32,798 bases of DNA from Planctomicrobium sp. (lineage in GTDB: Bacteria; Planctomycetota; Planctomycetia; Planctomycetales; Planctomycetaceae): NCBI GenBank assembly GCA_030626405.1, contig DAOUPA010000013.1, positions 1 to 32,798 of the forward strand, in the 5' to 3' direction. A program made the position numbers and the translations under genes. Below the pieces are notes generated by a model. It did no database searches. It was not told where the DNA came from and was given only the letters and a program-made list of their open reading frames with translations. Below are positions 16,504 through 26,700 of this stretch, one piece after another; position 1 is the stretch's first letter; the number at the start of each line of letters is the position of its first letter.

Positions 16504-16926
16504 TTAACCCTCTTCACTTTCTTTTGTTGCGGCAACGACTGCAACTTCTTCTTGAACAGGTGGCTGATCTTCGGATTGTGTCTCGCCTGAAACTTCTTTA
16601 TCCGTGAACTGCTGTGTGAGGAGTTCAAACAGTTTCTCCTCGTGCTCGAGAAGCATTTGTCGAACCACAGCGTCATTGAGCTTGCAGATGCGGTTGAATG
16701 AATCAACCTCAGCCCCATCCATCTTGAAATAGGTGAGGTAATGCAAACCTTTGCGGTGTCCATCAATCTCATAAGCAAGTTTGCCTTCTTGCCATGGTGA
16801 TTTCACGACAATCTCTGCTCCACAACGCTCCAGAATCTCCTCAACCGTTTTCTCGGTTCCCTGAGGATCCTGTGCGAAGCGACCGCTATCCAGCAGGAAC
16901 ATACATTCGTAAAGTCGCTCAGCCAA
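16504..16926 (-). CDS. rpsF: 30S ribosomal protein bS6
   Basis: bS6 binds the central domain of 16S rRNA as a partner of bS18. The 140-residue product shows the family core: RLYECMFLLDSGRF, VEEILERCGAEIVVKSPWQE, GKLAYEIDGHRKGLHYLTYF and LNDAVVRQMLLEHEEKLF. An acidic, Gln/Glu/Val-rich C-terminal extension of about 40 residues goes beyond the usual 95-100. The start codon is TTG at 16926, with GAGGGG six bases upstream; no in-frame ATG lies nearby, and the conserved N-terminus begins right after it. It is followed by ssb. Its assembly partner gene rpsR is not in this window. Confidence 0.95.
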   Translation of the reverse strand: MAERLYECMFLLDSGRFAQDPQGTEKTVEEILERCGAEIVVKSPWQEGKLAYEIDGHRKGLHYLTYFKMDGAEVDSFNRICKLNDAVVRQMLLEHEEKLFELLTQQFTDKEVSGETQSEDQPPVQEEVAVVAATKESEEG

Positions 16927-17060
16927 TGTCTTCCCCTCGAGTTCTTTTCGTCTTTGGGCCGCGATGTGAACGCGGTCACAGTGAAAGTCTTGTTTTTTGT
17001 GTTTCGAAACCGTTTTGCTTGTGAACTCAATAGTTCATCTATTTTCAGGAGTCATAACTC

Positions 17061-17639
17061 CTAGTCGCCATCCGTCTCTGCTCGATTGAAGAGATTCATG
17101 GCTTGTTCCACGCCTTCCTCAACCCAACATTCCACTGCCGATGCGGCTCGTGAAACGCACTCTTCCATCTTTAACCGCTCCGCTTTGCTGAACTTGTGCA
17201 AAACGTAGTTTGTTGCATCCACCCCGCTAGGAGGCCGACCGACTCCGACACGCAAACGAGCGAAATCGGACGTTCCGAGTTGATCAATTGTATTTTGAAG
17301 TCCCTTTTGACCGCCAGCAGATCCGGAAGACCGGAGTCGCAAGCGACCTGTCGGTAAATTCATATCGTCATGGACAAGCAGCAAGTCAGCCAGTGAAATC
17401 TTATAGAAATTCACGATTGACCGCACGCTACGACCACTGAGATTCATAAAAGTTTGTGGAGCGACAAGTTGAATTCGCTCGCTGCCAATCTGAATCTCTG
17501 TCGTTTCTGCTTCAAAACTGGTTCTCCAGCGATCTGCTGAGAACCTTTCGGACAATGCCACAAGAACATCAAAACCGATGTTGTGACGTGTCCCTGCGTA
17601 TTTTTTTCCTGGATTCCCAAGGCCGACGACGATTTTCAC
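17061..17639 (-). CDS. pth: Peptidyl-tRNA hydrolase
   Basis: Pth recycles peptidyl-tRNAs released from stalled ribosomes by hydrolysing the ester bond. The 192-residue product is of standard length. It begins KIVVGLGNPGKKYAGTRHNI, with catalytic His19 and Asn9, and contains QTFMNLSGRSV, LLLVHDDMNLPTGRLRLR with the conserved Asp, and SGSAGGQKGLQNTI. The start is GTG at 17639, supported by a perfect AAGGAGG eight bases upstream. It lies 35 bp after rplY and 134 bp before rpsF on the same strand. The association with ctc/rplY is common in bacteria and suggests co-expression with the translation machinery. Confidence 0.97.
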   Translation of the reverse strand: MKIVVGLGNPGKKYAGTRHNIGFDVLVALSERFSADRWRTSFEAETTEIQIGSERIQLVAPQTFMNLSGRSVRSIVNFYKISLADLLLVHDDMNLPTGRLRLRSSGSAGGQKGLQNTIDQLGTSDFARLRVGVGRPPSGVDATNYVLHKFSKAERLKMEECVSRAASAVECWVEEGVEQAMNLFNRAETDGD

Positions 17640-17674
17640 GGCTTCGTCCTCCTTGGAGAATCGACTCTCAAAAC

Positions 17675-18292
17675 TTATCCTTCGGTGGAAGCTTCTGAGT
17701 CAGCAGGTTGATCCTCTACTTCTTCTTCTTCTTTCACGGCTTTTGCATCTTCCGAGATCTGTACCACTACGGAATCCGCAGGGTTCAGAATTTTCAAGCC
17801 AGCAGGAAGGTCAACTAAATCACTGACGTGAACACTATCACCAATCTGCAGGTTTCCAATTTTCACATGAATTGCATCTGGAATTTCTACTGCCAAGCAC
17901 TCAACTTCAATGGTGTGCAAAGGTTGCTCAAAAATGCCTCCAGCGAGAACTCCTGGGGCAGTTCCTCGAAATGCGACAGGAATTTCAACGTGAATTCGTT
18001 CGTCTGGGTCAACACGAAGGAAGTCAACATGCAAAATGTGTTTGCTGAATGTATCCCACTGTACGTCGCGAAGCAGGGTTTTTTCGAGAGTTCCGTCCAA
18101 CTCCAAGTCAACCACTTTCGACCCATCTTTGAGAAGGGCGCGAACATCTTCGCCAGCCAGTTGAATCGAAACAGCACCTTTTTTGTGTCCGTACATCACG
18201 GCCGGGACAATTCCCTGCGTACGCAAACGTCGACTACCTGTGCTGCCGGATTCAGTGCGGGGTTGTACCGCAATTTTTTCAATCGTAGACAT
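17675..18292 (-). CDS. rplY: 50S ribosomal protein bL25 (Ctc form)
   Basis: bL25 binds 5S rRNA. This 205-residue protein is the long Ctc/TL5 type: N-terminal 5S-binding barrel (KIAVQPRTESGSTGSRRLRT, GIVPAVMYGHKKGAVSIQLA, SKVVDLELDG) and a second beta domain (HVDFLRVDPDERIHVEIPVA, VLAGGIFEQPLHTIEVECLA, HVSDLVDLPAGLKILNPADS), ending in an acidic tail (EEEEVEDQPADSEASTEG). The ATG at 18292 starts MSTIEKIAVQP. It is the first gene of the leftward operon; the 406-bp divergent region upstream should carry the operon promoter. Confidence 0.95.
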   Translation of the reverse strand: MSTIEKIAVQPRTESGSTGSRRLRTQGIVPAVMYGHKKGAVSIQLAGEDVRALLKDGSKVVDLELDGTLEKTLLRDVQWDTFSKHILHVDFLRVDPDERIHVEIPVAFRGTAPGVLAGGIFEQPLHTIEVECLAVEIPDAIHVKIGNLQIGDSVHVSDLVDLPAGLKILNPADSVVVQISEDAKAVKEEEEVEDQPADSEASTEG

Positions 18293-18698
18293 AACTACTT
18301 GTTTTCAGAAGACTTGCTTCAAAATGGCGATCATTCAAACTGCACTTCTTACCCGTATTAATACGTCGTCAAAAGTACAGAACCAATAAGTCAAAATCCC
18401 GCCTAAGGCGAGAAGCCACGCACCATAGTGTCTCCTTTCCCCGAATTCAAGACTTCCGTCTCACGGTTTTTGACCTCAGGGCAACAAAAGTTGACAATAT
18501 CTAAGGTTGGCCTCTTCGTGTGGTCAGAACCGTTTGAAATATATAGGCAGGTTTCCTGTACATTTGAGATGTATGGCTCAACGGATGGAATTGAGATTCG
18601 GAATGCGGTCGATTTTGATTCTCTCGTCTTGAGTTGTTAGCTTCTACGTTCAGATGAATCTATTTTCACTTTTCCAATAATGGATTACGGATATTCGC
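18293..18698. promoter_or_regulatory. Divergent intergenic region upstream of rplY and the YceH-like gene
   Basis: No gene of normal size is supported in these 406 bases, and no tRNA was found. It must contain the promoters of the leftward translation/replication operon and of the rightward series. Features seen are a perfect 12-bp palindrome CGTATTAATACG (18354-18365), a short hairpin CGCCTAAGGCG (18402-18411 and flank), and on the minus strand a strong AAAGGAGA (18431-18438) four bases before an ATG (18426) that opens only a seven-codon frame (MVRGFSP). These may be an operator and a leader peptide, or chance. No confident -35/-10 pair could be fixed by eye. Confidence 0.45.
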
Positions 18699-19460
18699 AT
18701 GGGCGGTAATTACGAAACTCAGTTTGACGAAAACGCACCGGTCATTCGCCAATTGACGAAAGGGCAGCGGCGTGCTCTGGGAGTTCTCATCGAAAAAGCG
18801 TTTACAACACCTGATCAATATCCACTGACCTTGAAGTCGGCGACATCTGGTGCAAACCAAAAGAGTAATCGTGCTCCAATTGCGAATTACACAGAAGGTG
18901 CTGTTTGGGAACTGCTTGATGAACTACGAGAACTTGGCCTCATCGCCGTTGTTCACCCAGAGTCTGGGCGGACCGAACGGTTTCGCCATTACATGCGGCG
19001 GCGTTTTCAATTTTCAGAACCGCAACTCGCGATTATGACGGAGTTAATGCTTCGTGGGCGCCAGCAGCTTGGAGAATTACGCGCCCGCGCCAGTCGAATG
19101 GTTCCCATCGAAAACCTCGACGAACTTCGCCGTGAGTTGACATCGTTGCAGGAGCAAGGCTTTATTCAGGCGAGTGGGTCTCTCGAACGAAGAGGAATAG
19201 AAGTCGATCACAATATGTATACAGACAGTGAAGGCGGGAAGTTGGAGTCCTCTTCTCCTGTTGCGGAAGAACCGCAAAGGGAAGTGGTCCAGCAATCGCA
19301 TTCTTCGCCAAGCGTGACTCCGGCTGCTGGCAATGCAGACGAAATCAATTCGCTAAAAGGTGAGGTGACATGTCTTCGCTCCGAAGTCGAATCGCTCCGG
19401 CAAACTGTTGAAGAACTCAAAGACAATCTGGACGATCTTCGTCGAAGCCTGGGGGCCTGA
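18699..19460 (+). CDS. YceH/DUF480 family protein with C-terminal coiled coil
   Basis: The 253-residue product belongs to the YceH (UPF0502/DUF480) family: RQLTKGQRRALGVLIEKAFT, TPDQYPLTLKSATSGANQKS, NRAPIANYTE and the second winged-helix part FSEPQLAIMTELMLRGRQQL. These are two tandem winged helices spanning residues about 15-170. The family is widespread and conserved, but its biochemical role is not established; the fold suggests nucleic-acid or protein binding. After a Ser/Pro-rich linker, residues 212-250 form heptad repeats (INSLKGEVTCLRSEVESLRQ and TVEELKDNLDDLRRSL), so dimerisation is likely. Its stop is two bases before the TTG start of the giant PQQ protein gene, implying translational coupling. 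It is cytoplasmic, whereas the next two products are exported or membrane-bound. Confidence 0.88.
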   Translation: MGGNYETQFDENAPVIRQLTKGQRRALGVLIEKAFTTPDQYPLTLKSATSGANQKSNRAPIANYTEGAVWELLDELRELGLIAVVHPESGRTERFRHYMRRRFQFSEPQLAIMTELMLRGRQQLGELRARASRMVPIENLDELRRELTSLQEQGFIQASGSLERRGIEVDHNMYTDSEGGKLESSSPVAEEPQREVVQQSHSSPSVTPAAGNADEINSLKGEVTCLRSEVESLRQTVEELKDNLDDLRRSLGA

Positions 19461-19462
19461 CT

Positions 19463-22400
19463 TTGAATTGGAAATGCACGATCCTGATTTGTTCAATGGC
19501 ATGGCCCGTCGTTGCAAACGCACAGGTTGAAGTACCAACTTCCACAAAACCAATTCCAGCTGCAAAACCTTCGGAGCCACACAATTTTTCGCTGTCCGCA
19601 TTGGTTCCACGGGATCGAGAGTTAGAGGTCAAGGCACAAGCGATCGATAAACTGATTGCGAAGAAAAAGCACTCCGCTGCCGTCGAGATCTTGATCGAAA
19701 TCCTTTCCAGCCGTGAGGAAGGTCTGATCCCGTTTCAGGGATCTTTGCAACGACCACGGTCTCTGGCACGGCAGCGAATTCTCAAACTCTCTCCGATTGG
19801 ATTGAATGCATACCGTCGGAACGTGGAGAAGAGAGCGCAAGAACATCTTGAATCGGTTCTTAAGTTCGGTGATGAATCGCTGCTTCAAGAAGTTGTCACA
19901 CTCTATCCAATGACGAAGGCAGCGGAGCGTGCGCGCGAATTCTGGGTCGCAGCGGTTCGAGATCGCGGTGATCAATTTCGATCCGCGCTCATCCTTCAGG
20001 AGCTTGCTGGGAGTGCGAACTCCGGTCAGTATAAGAACCGACTGGCGGCGCAACTTGATCGCCTGAAGGCGGAAGGTTCAGCGCTCAAGACTGCTGCACC
20101 GAAAAAAACTCTCTTCGACGACTTTCGCCCATCTGTTGTTCCAGTCTGGTCGATGGATCACGATCTATCTGGTGGTGCGATCAAAGCGATCATGCAGGGG
20201 CATCGCGACCTTCGCGAACATGGTCTGACTCCATTCTCGCCGTGGGGTGCTCTCTTCGTTGGTGATCAACTTTTGACCGTGACACCCAATCGCATCGAAG
20301 CGAAGAACCGTGAGACTGGCGAGTTACTCTGGTCCCGACCTCTTGAACAGTACGGTGCCAGAATTTTGACAAAACTGAATGACGTTGCCAGTCCGCTGCG
20401 CAGTTGGAACATTGCGAGGGCGGTGTTGTTTCGTGTTTTTGGTGAATCAACATACGCTCAACTGGCGTCCGATGGCGAGAGCCTCTACTTCACCGAGGCA
20501 ACTGAGTCTGGTAGCAAGTTCGAACAAAGAAGGAAGGATCGGCGCGCGGCAAACCGCGTTGTTTGTCTTGACCTGAAAACTGGTGAGGAAAAATGGTCGA
20601 ACTCGACAATCGCCAAGTCACGAGCATACCTCTGCGGTCCTCCGACAGTCCTCGATGACGAACTGCTCGTGATGGCAGAATACCGACACACTTCGCAGAT
20701 TTACCTCTTGGCTTTGGATAAGGCGACCGGGAAAATTAAACGTCAACTTTCGATTGCGGAGCCATCGAAACCAGTCGAAGCAGGGACATTCGATGAGCGC
20801 GACGGTCGGCGTCAAGGCGTTGCGTGTCCGATTCGGATTGTCGGCGCCAGAGCCTATTGCCCGACTTCTGCCGGAGTTCTTGCCGCAGTCAATCTGGTTC
20901 ACTGGAAAATCGATTGGATCTATCGATACCCGCGTCACGACGTTCCTCTTTCAGGGACTGGAATGGGGAGACCAGAACTCGGTTTGACTGGCTTTCAATG
21001 GTGGTCCGGCTGGAATGGAATTCAAATGGAATTCTTTGATGATTCCATGGCGTTTGTCAGTCCTGAGAGCAACCTGTTGAGTCTTCATAATCGCTTTAGC
21101 GGAGAACTGCTCTGGCGTGTAGACCGCGAAGATGGCCTCTACGTTGCCCATGCGAGTCGCGAGTACGGGGTCGTGGTCATCGGTGCGAATTCCGCGCGAG
21201 CTTATTCAACAATCGGTGGAGAAGTCACATGGCAAACGTCACTGAATTTTCCGATGGGACGTGGCGTGCAGATTGGTGGCTTCTATCTCCTTCCAGACAG
21301 TGAATTCGGCTGGACGGTCATCGATCTGAAGACCGGGAAACGGCAAGACTCCCGCTTCAATTCGGATTCAAACTATGTTCCTGTCACGATCACAAATTTA
21401 AGAACGCCCAGGAATTTCATTTCGAATAACGGGGAACTGTACGAACTCAGCTACCGTGGCGTGAAACGTCTCCAATCTCTCGATGGCACGCATGATGTTA
21501 CAGAAACAGAATCAATCGCGCTCAAGATACTTTCTGCCATCGAACTTGGAAACATCGACGCGGCAATGACGTACTTTCTTGATTCTCAATCCGCATCGAG
21601 TGAAAAGGATGAACACATCGCAGTTGCTGGGATCGCTTTAGTTCAGGAATTGGAGAAGAAGCATTTTAGCAAAACGAAACCCGAGGTTCCCTTCGAAGGA
21701 TTTGCAGAACATGGCAAGTTTCTCTTCGATTCATCGTTGATTCAGTCCTGGTTCCGAGTTGCATTCGATCATGCACTGAAGTCGAAAAACTGGAAGATGT
21801 TGAAGAACGTTTTGTCGAGTCAATTGACTCGACCAATTGCTCAAGGATTTGGAACAAGTCGAAAGCGACGATTTCGTATTGACCGCTGGATCGCGACGAG
21901 ACTTGTTGAAGCGGATCGATTGTTCTCGTCTGAAGAAAAGGAACGTCTCGCAAAAACGATTGAAGAAATCTGGCAGGCGAGAGGTCTTGATAACCCTGAC
22001 GAACGAGAGTTTTTGCAGCAGATGTTTGCTTTTACACCTTGGTCTCGAAAGACTTCGGAGGTCGACTCTGAGAATCCGGAACAGCTGGAAGAGAAAGTCA
22101 GTCGTCAACTTAACTTGCTTCAAAAGGAGTCGCGGCAGTCAATCTTTCTAGCTCCAGTTGAGTTCGAAAAACAGAACCGAAACTGGCTGACGGAAACACC
22201 CGTTGTGACGCAAAAGGCTCGCGGTTCCAGCAGCATCTACTTTGAACCAGTCCCGATTGAAAATGTCGATGGCACGCCGAATTGCCAGATCAATGTCCAG
22301 ATCGAGTACCCGGGACATCGCGCAGTGAGATTTTCCGGCAAGAATTGGAACCGCCCCTGGGACGCTTACCTCCCACGCACGAATCGCGTGCTTCGCATGG

Positions 22401-23635
22401 AGCGTGAATTGGCGAGAGGTTGGATGTTAGGGCGACTGCTGGTTCTTCAAGTTGGATCGGAAGTTTATGGAATTAGCCCGTTGAATGCTGAAGGCCATCG
22501 CGGGGCGCGATTACTTTGGCCTTCGAAGGGGCAAGCAATTGATACGCTGGGTGACCGATCGAATCAAATGCTTTCGTTTCAATCCCGGGTCATCCCTGAA
22601 CGAGTCGGTTTCCCTCAGCAACCAGCGAAAAGAATGTCCGAATTCGGTCATTACGCAACAGAAGTCGGACCGGTTCGGGCCAGCTATTTTTGCATTCAAC
22701 AAAAAGGAATGCTTGTTGCATTCGAGACGTTCACCGGAAAGGAAATCTGGCGGCGTTACGACTTGCCGCAAGCAGCCATTTGCCTTGGAGACGAAGAAAA
22801 AGTTGTCGTCATCGATCAAAAACAGAATGTGGCACAAATCCTTTCGGCACTCGCCGGGCACGAACTCAACCGCCGGCCATTTTCGTTTTCAATGGACTCC
22901 ATCTTGATTGCAGTTGGTGTTCATGCTCTTGTGATGCAGGGGGGCAGCGACAACCGACCTCTCATTCTGGAATGGGTCAATTTTTCGAACGGAGAATCAA
23001 TCTGGAAACGTGAATGGAAGGCTGGAGCCATTCCATTCGAACTGGACGGTCGTCGGTTTGGGGTTGTTTCCTCTACAGGAGGTATGGAAATCGTTGCGAC
23101 AGATTCAGGGGAGACGGTGGTCACTCATGAACTCGATCTGCCTGAGGAGCTTTCCAAAATTGTTTGCAGTGTCGGAGAACGGGATTACTTGGTCATCTTT
23201 TCGAAGCCTGTCGAAGATGCGAAAATCTTGAACGCAACACAGCAGTCGGGAGCGTCTCGCCGCGAATTGGTTCACGGTCCGATGGTTTCCATTGACCGTC
23301 AGAGCGGAGAGGTTCTGTGGGAATCGAAATTGGAAAATGCTGTATTCCCACTTCATCAACCGGTTGATCTTCCAGTATTTATCACTGCGGGAAGTCGGTT
23401 CCCGGAAGAAATCATGGATGATCAGGTTCCAGGTAGTCGCATTCAAATGTTCCATCGCCAAACTGGCGAGCGACTGTACAAAGCGGATTCCCTCGGCCCT
23501 GTTTCCCGATACAACATCAGTGGCAACGTCGAGACAGGTGTCGTGACGCTTGTCACTCGAACTGCTATTGTTGAGGTCGATTTCTCTTCTGGTAAGCCAA
23601 AAACTGACCTGAAAGAGAAAGAAGAATCGAAGTGA
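19463..23635 (+). CDS. Giant exported PQQ-repeat (BamB-like) dual beta-propeller protein
   Basis: The 1390-residue product has a Sec signal peptide (NWKCTILICSMAWPVVANAQ) that begins right at the TTG codon at 19463. No in-frame ATG upstream or within reach would preserve it, so TTG is the likely start, with GGGGG shortly before. Residues about 35-200 are helical (ELEVKAQAIDKLIAKKKHSA). PQQ-type blades follow from about 225 to 650 (NRETGELLWSRPL, DLKTGEEKWSN, NRFSGELLWRVDREDG, DLKTGKRQD). A helical middle spans about 680-890. A second blade set covers about 930-1380 (ETFTGKEIWRRYDLPQ, DRQSGEVLWESKLENA, HRQTGERLYKADSLG). Such repeats form eight-bladed propellers and here probably act as protein-binding scaffolds, since quinoprotein dehydrogenase active-site residues were not recognised. 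It is 109 bp upstream of the channel gene. Confidence 0.85.
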   Translation: MNWKCTILICSMAWPVVANAQVEVPTSTKPIPAAKPSEPHNFSLSALVPRDRELEVKAQAIDKLIAKKKHSAAVEILIEILSSREEGLIPFQGSLQRPRSLARQRILKLSPIGLNAYRRNVEKRAQEHLESVLKFGDESLLQEVVTLYPMTKAAERAREFWVAAVRDRGDQFRSALILQELAGSANSGQYKNRLAAQLDRLKAEGSALKTAAPKKTLFDDFRPSVVPVWSMDHDLSGGAIKAIMQGHRDLREHGLTPFSPWGALFVGDQLLTVTPNRIEAKNRETGELLWSRPLEQYGARILTKLNDVASPLRSWNIARAVLFRVFGESTYAQLASDGESLYFTEATESGSKFEQRRKDRRAANRVVCLDLKTGEEKWSNSTIAKSRAYLCGPPTVLDDELLVMAEYRHTSQIYLLALDKATGKIKRQLSIAEPSKPVEAGTFDERDGRRQGVACPIRIVGARAYCPTSAGVLAAVNLVHWKIDWIYRYPRHDVPLSGTGMGRPELGLTGFQWWSGWNGIQMEFFDDSMAFVSPESNLLSLHNRFSGELLWRVDREDGLYVAHASREYGVVVIGANSARAYSTIGGEVTWQTSLNFPMGRGVQIGGFYLLPDSEFGWTVIDLKTGKRQDSRFNSDSNYVPVTITNLRTPRNFISNNGELYELSYRGVKRLQSLDGTHDVTETESIALKILSAIELGNIDAAMTYFLDSQSASSEKDEHIAVAGIALVQELEKKHFSKTKPEVPFEGFAEHGKFLFDSSLIQSWFRVAFDHALKSKNWKMLKNVLSSQLTRPIAQGFGTSRKRRFRIDRWIATRLVEADRLFSSEEKERLAKTIEEIWQARGLDNPDEREFLQQMFAFTPWSRKTSEVDSENPEQLEEKVSRQLNLLQKESRQSIFLAPVEFEKQNRNWLTETPVVTQKARGSSSIYFEPVPIENVDGTPNCQINVQIEYPGHRAVRFSGKNWNRPWDAYLPRTNRVLRMERELARGWMLGRLLVLQVGSEVYGISPLNAEGHRGARLLWPSKGQAIDTLGDRSNQMLSFQSRVIPERVGFPQQPAKRMSEFGHYATEVGPVRASYFCIQQKGMLVAFETFTGKEIWRRYDLPQAAICLGDEEKVVVIDQKQNVAQILSALAGHELNRRPFSFSMDSILIAVGVHALVMQGGSDNRPLILEWVNFSNGESIWKREWKAGAIPFELDGRRFGVVSSTGGMEIVATDSGETVVTHELDLPEELSKIVCSVGERDYLVIFSKPVEDAKILNATQQSGASRRELVHGPMVSIDRQSGEVLWESKLENAVFPLHQPVDLPVFITAGSRFPEEIMDDQVPGSRIQMFHRQTGERLYKADSLGPVSRYNISGNVETGVVTLVTRTAIVEVDFSSGKPKTDLKEKEESK

Positions 23636-23744
23636 AGACGTCGGTTGGTGCGGCGGAATCGTTCTCACCATAAATACATATGAAGACGTCCTGAAGTGAT
23701 GAACGTAGGGACTTTCCATTTTCACGGATGAAACTCGAATTACC

Positions 23745-26700
23745 ATGATGCGTCCCCACTTAAAAACGTTCCTTTGCTGCGTTTTACTCTTCGGAATCTA
23801 TACAGGCTCTGTATCTGCACAGCAGTCGAAACCAACAGCTCCGGGCGAGGCACCAAACGCTGCCGGTGCCGAGGATGTTTCAACAAGCAAGCTTGAATCG
23901 CTGAAGGGTCGCGTCGAAACTGCGTCGGAACTCTCTAAAGACGAGAAGGACGAAGCGCTTAAGTCCCTCCAGGAAAGCATCATAGATCTAGCGGCAATCG
24001 AGAATTTGATAGCACGTGAACTCGCCGACAGAGAGAAACTCGCGAAAGTCAGCGAAGATCGATTAGAGCTACAAGCCGATTTAGAACGATTGCAGAAACT
24101 CACTGCTTCAACTCCAGAGCCGGACATTCAGCTAGCGGAGTTAGAACAGACGCTGGCGATTACAAAAAGTGAATTGACGCAAGCTCAATCAAAGTTCGAC
24201 AAGGTCAAGGCGCAGACTGACGGTCGTGCAGAGCGTCTGAAATCGATAGCAGATCGAATGGTCGCAATTCCAGATGAGCAAGTCAGCCTGCAAGCTGAAC
24301 TCGCAAAGCTTCCGACCGGTGCCGAGGCAACTTTGCTGATTGAGTCGAAACGATTGGCGTTTCTGGTGAAACTCAAACAGTTGAGCGTCGAACCTTCGGC
24401 GTTGAAATCAAAACGCGAGTTTTTGATCGCAGAAGCATCTTCGAAGCTGCCGGATCTGCAAAAAGACATCGCCGCTCGCCAAGTGGAGCTCTTGAATCAG
24501 GAACTGCAGGTTTACACCAATGCTGTTAATCGCGCTCGTCGATCAGAATTGGAAAACCGTTTGGCGGACGCGAAGAGTGAAATCGAGAAGATTGGTGAAC
24601 TCGGAGAGAATTGGAAGAAAAGACTGCTCCCAGTTTACGAGCAAAACGTAAAAATCATTAAAGGTGAGTTGGATATTCAACTGAAGTTGGAACAGGTCCA
24701 GTCCAAAATTGAAGGGACGAGAAAGCAGCGTGAATCACTCGCGACCGATCTTGACGAAATTCAGAATCGTGAAGGGCATACGGGGACCAGCCGTCGTTTC
24801 GGAATCCTTTTACGTCAGCACCGGAACTTTCTTCCTGATGCTGCGAATTTGAAACGACAAGTCTACTTGCGAGGGCAAACGTACGAAGCAACACAACTCT
24901 ACTATTTTGATCGCCGCGAAGAACGCAACAGGCTGGACGATATCGAGGAGAAGATCAAAACGTTCGCCAATGAAGTGATTGCAAAAGCAGATGCTGAAGG
25001 CCAGGATGCCGAGAAGTTTGAAGAACTGTATCGGGAGGCGATCAAACAGCAACGAGATGATCTCGATGCCGTGATCACCGTCTGTGATCGATACATCGAA
25101 GGACTCGGGAGCTACGACTCAGAGCAATTTCAGCTTGCTGAATTGAGCGAGGAGTTTGCGGAGTACGTCGATCAGCGCGTGTTGTGGATTCGTAGTCACG
25201 AGGCGCTCAGCTTCCGAAGCGTCACCGGAGATGTGGAGAGCCTGTCGGTTTTCGTAGATGGAAATCGGTGGAGTCATTTATTGTCGACGCTCGCAAGCGA
25301 CTTTTGGAGTCACCTGTTTGTTTATTCACTGTTCGTTGTCGTGTGGGTGTTCTTGCTCGCTTCGCAGTCAAGGCAAACGCGTCAACTGCAACATGCTGGG
25401 AAAAAAGCAACGAGTCGGCTGAACACATCAATGTCTCCGACGCTTCGGACATTGCTGATTACATTCAGTAAGTCGGTCATTCTTCCGCTTCCGCTGATGT
25501 TTGTTGGTTGGCGACTTCTGACTGCCACCTCGAGTGAAACATCAACCAGCGAATTTATTCTACCACTGTCCGATTTGGCAACGAACTTTATGTTTGTTTC
25601 CGTGCTCTTGTTCTGTCTGGAATTCATTCGGAACGTGCATCGTCCGCAGGGTCTTGCTCCGACACATTTTCACTGGACGGAATTCTCCTGCGACGTTGTG
25701 TTCCGACAGGTCAAGGTTTTCGTGTTGCTGGCGACTCCGCTGCTGGTCATCATTTCCATTCTCGATGCTTGGGACACAGTCCAGGAGGCCGCTCGATCGA
25801 ATGTTGATGTGGCATGGGTTGTTCCGGTTGATTCTGAAGTCACCACAGCCGCGACAGACCACAGTTTTGACGATTCACAAAGTGCTTTACTTCTGAATCT
25901 ACAAACACAGGACGTTGATAGCGATGCGATTTTTCGAGTCTTTTCGATGGCTCTCTTTCTTCTGTTGGCAGCAACGCTTCACAGATTGACCGATAATTAT
26001 TCTGGAGCGATTAGTCCCTGGGTGAAACGAAATCGAAACGGCTGGGTTGACCGCTTTGCATCACTCTTACATTTGCTGGTCGTTGTCATTCCCATCGCAT
26101 TAGCGGTGCTCACAGCGATTGGATTCACGTATGCGGCAGATCGTTTGGCGATCAAGTTCGGTCTGACGATTCTGTTGTTGTTCGGCGTTGAATTTGTCCG
26201 TTCGCTTTTCTTGCTTTGGTTGACTATGCGGCAGCGTCGGCTGGCAATTGAACAAGTCCGGCAGGCGCGAAAGGAATTGCTTCAAGCCAGTTCAAAGAGT
26301 CAAGTAGCAACAAAATCGACTGTCCCAGAAGTGAAATTCGAGAAAGCAAACCTTGTCGATGTCAACACTCAAACCCGCAGGCTCTTGAATACTTCGAGCT
26401 TTGTTTTGTCGATCATCGGTGTTGGGATGATTTGGACCGATGTGCTTCCGGCATTGCATTATTTCGATGCCTGGACTCTGCCTGGGACAATCTTGCAACT
26501 GCCGGAGATCATTACGACTGCGCTCATCGCTGTCCTCACAGCCACTGCAGCGCGAAACATTCCAGGCCTGCTGCAGATCACTCTGCTTGAATGGCTACCA
26601 CTGGAAAAGTCGAGCCGCTACGCGATTGGAGCCATCACTCAATACCTGATTGCGATCGTTGGTTTGCTGGCAATCAGCGGGCAACTCGGAATTGGCTGGG

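Noticed and set aside
18330-18460. Open minus-strand frame reading HYGAWLLALGGILTYWFC in the rplY leader
   Set aside because: It looks like a hydrophobic helix but has no start codon between the preceding stop and the segment, so it is most likely chance.
18428-18640. 70-aa plus-strand ORF in the rplY/YceH intergenic region
   Set aside because: No Shine-Dalgarno sequence, no domain or signal peptide, and length is compatible with chance.
23105-23746. 213-aa minus-strand ORF at the end of the PQQ gene
   Set aside because: It is antisense to the last propeller blades; composition is low-information and no start signal was seen.
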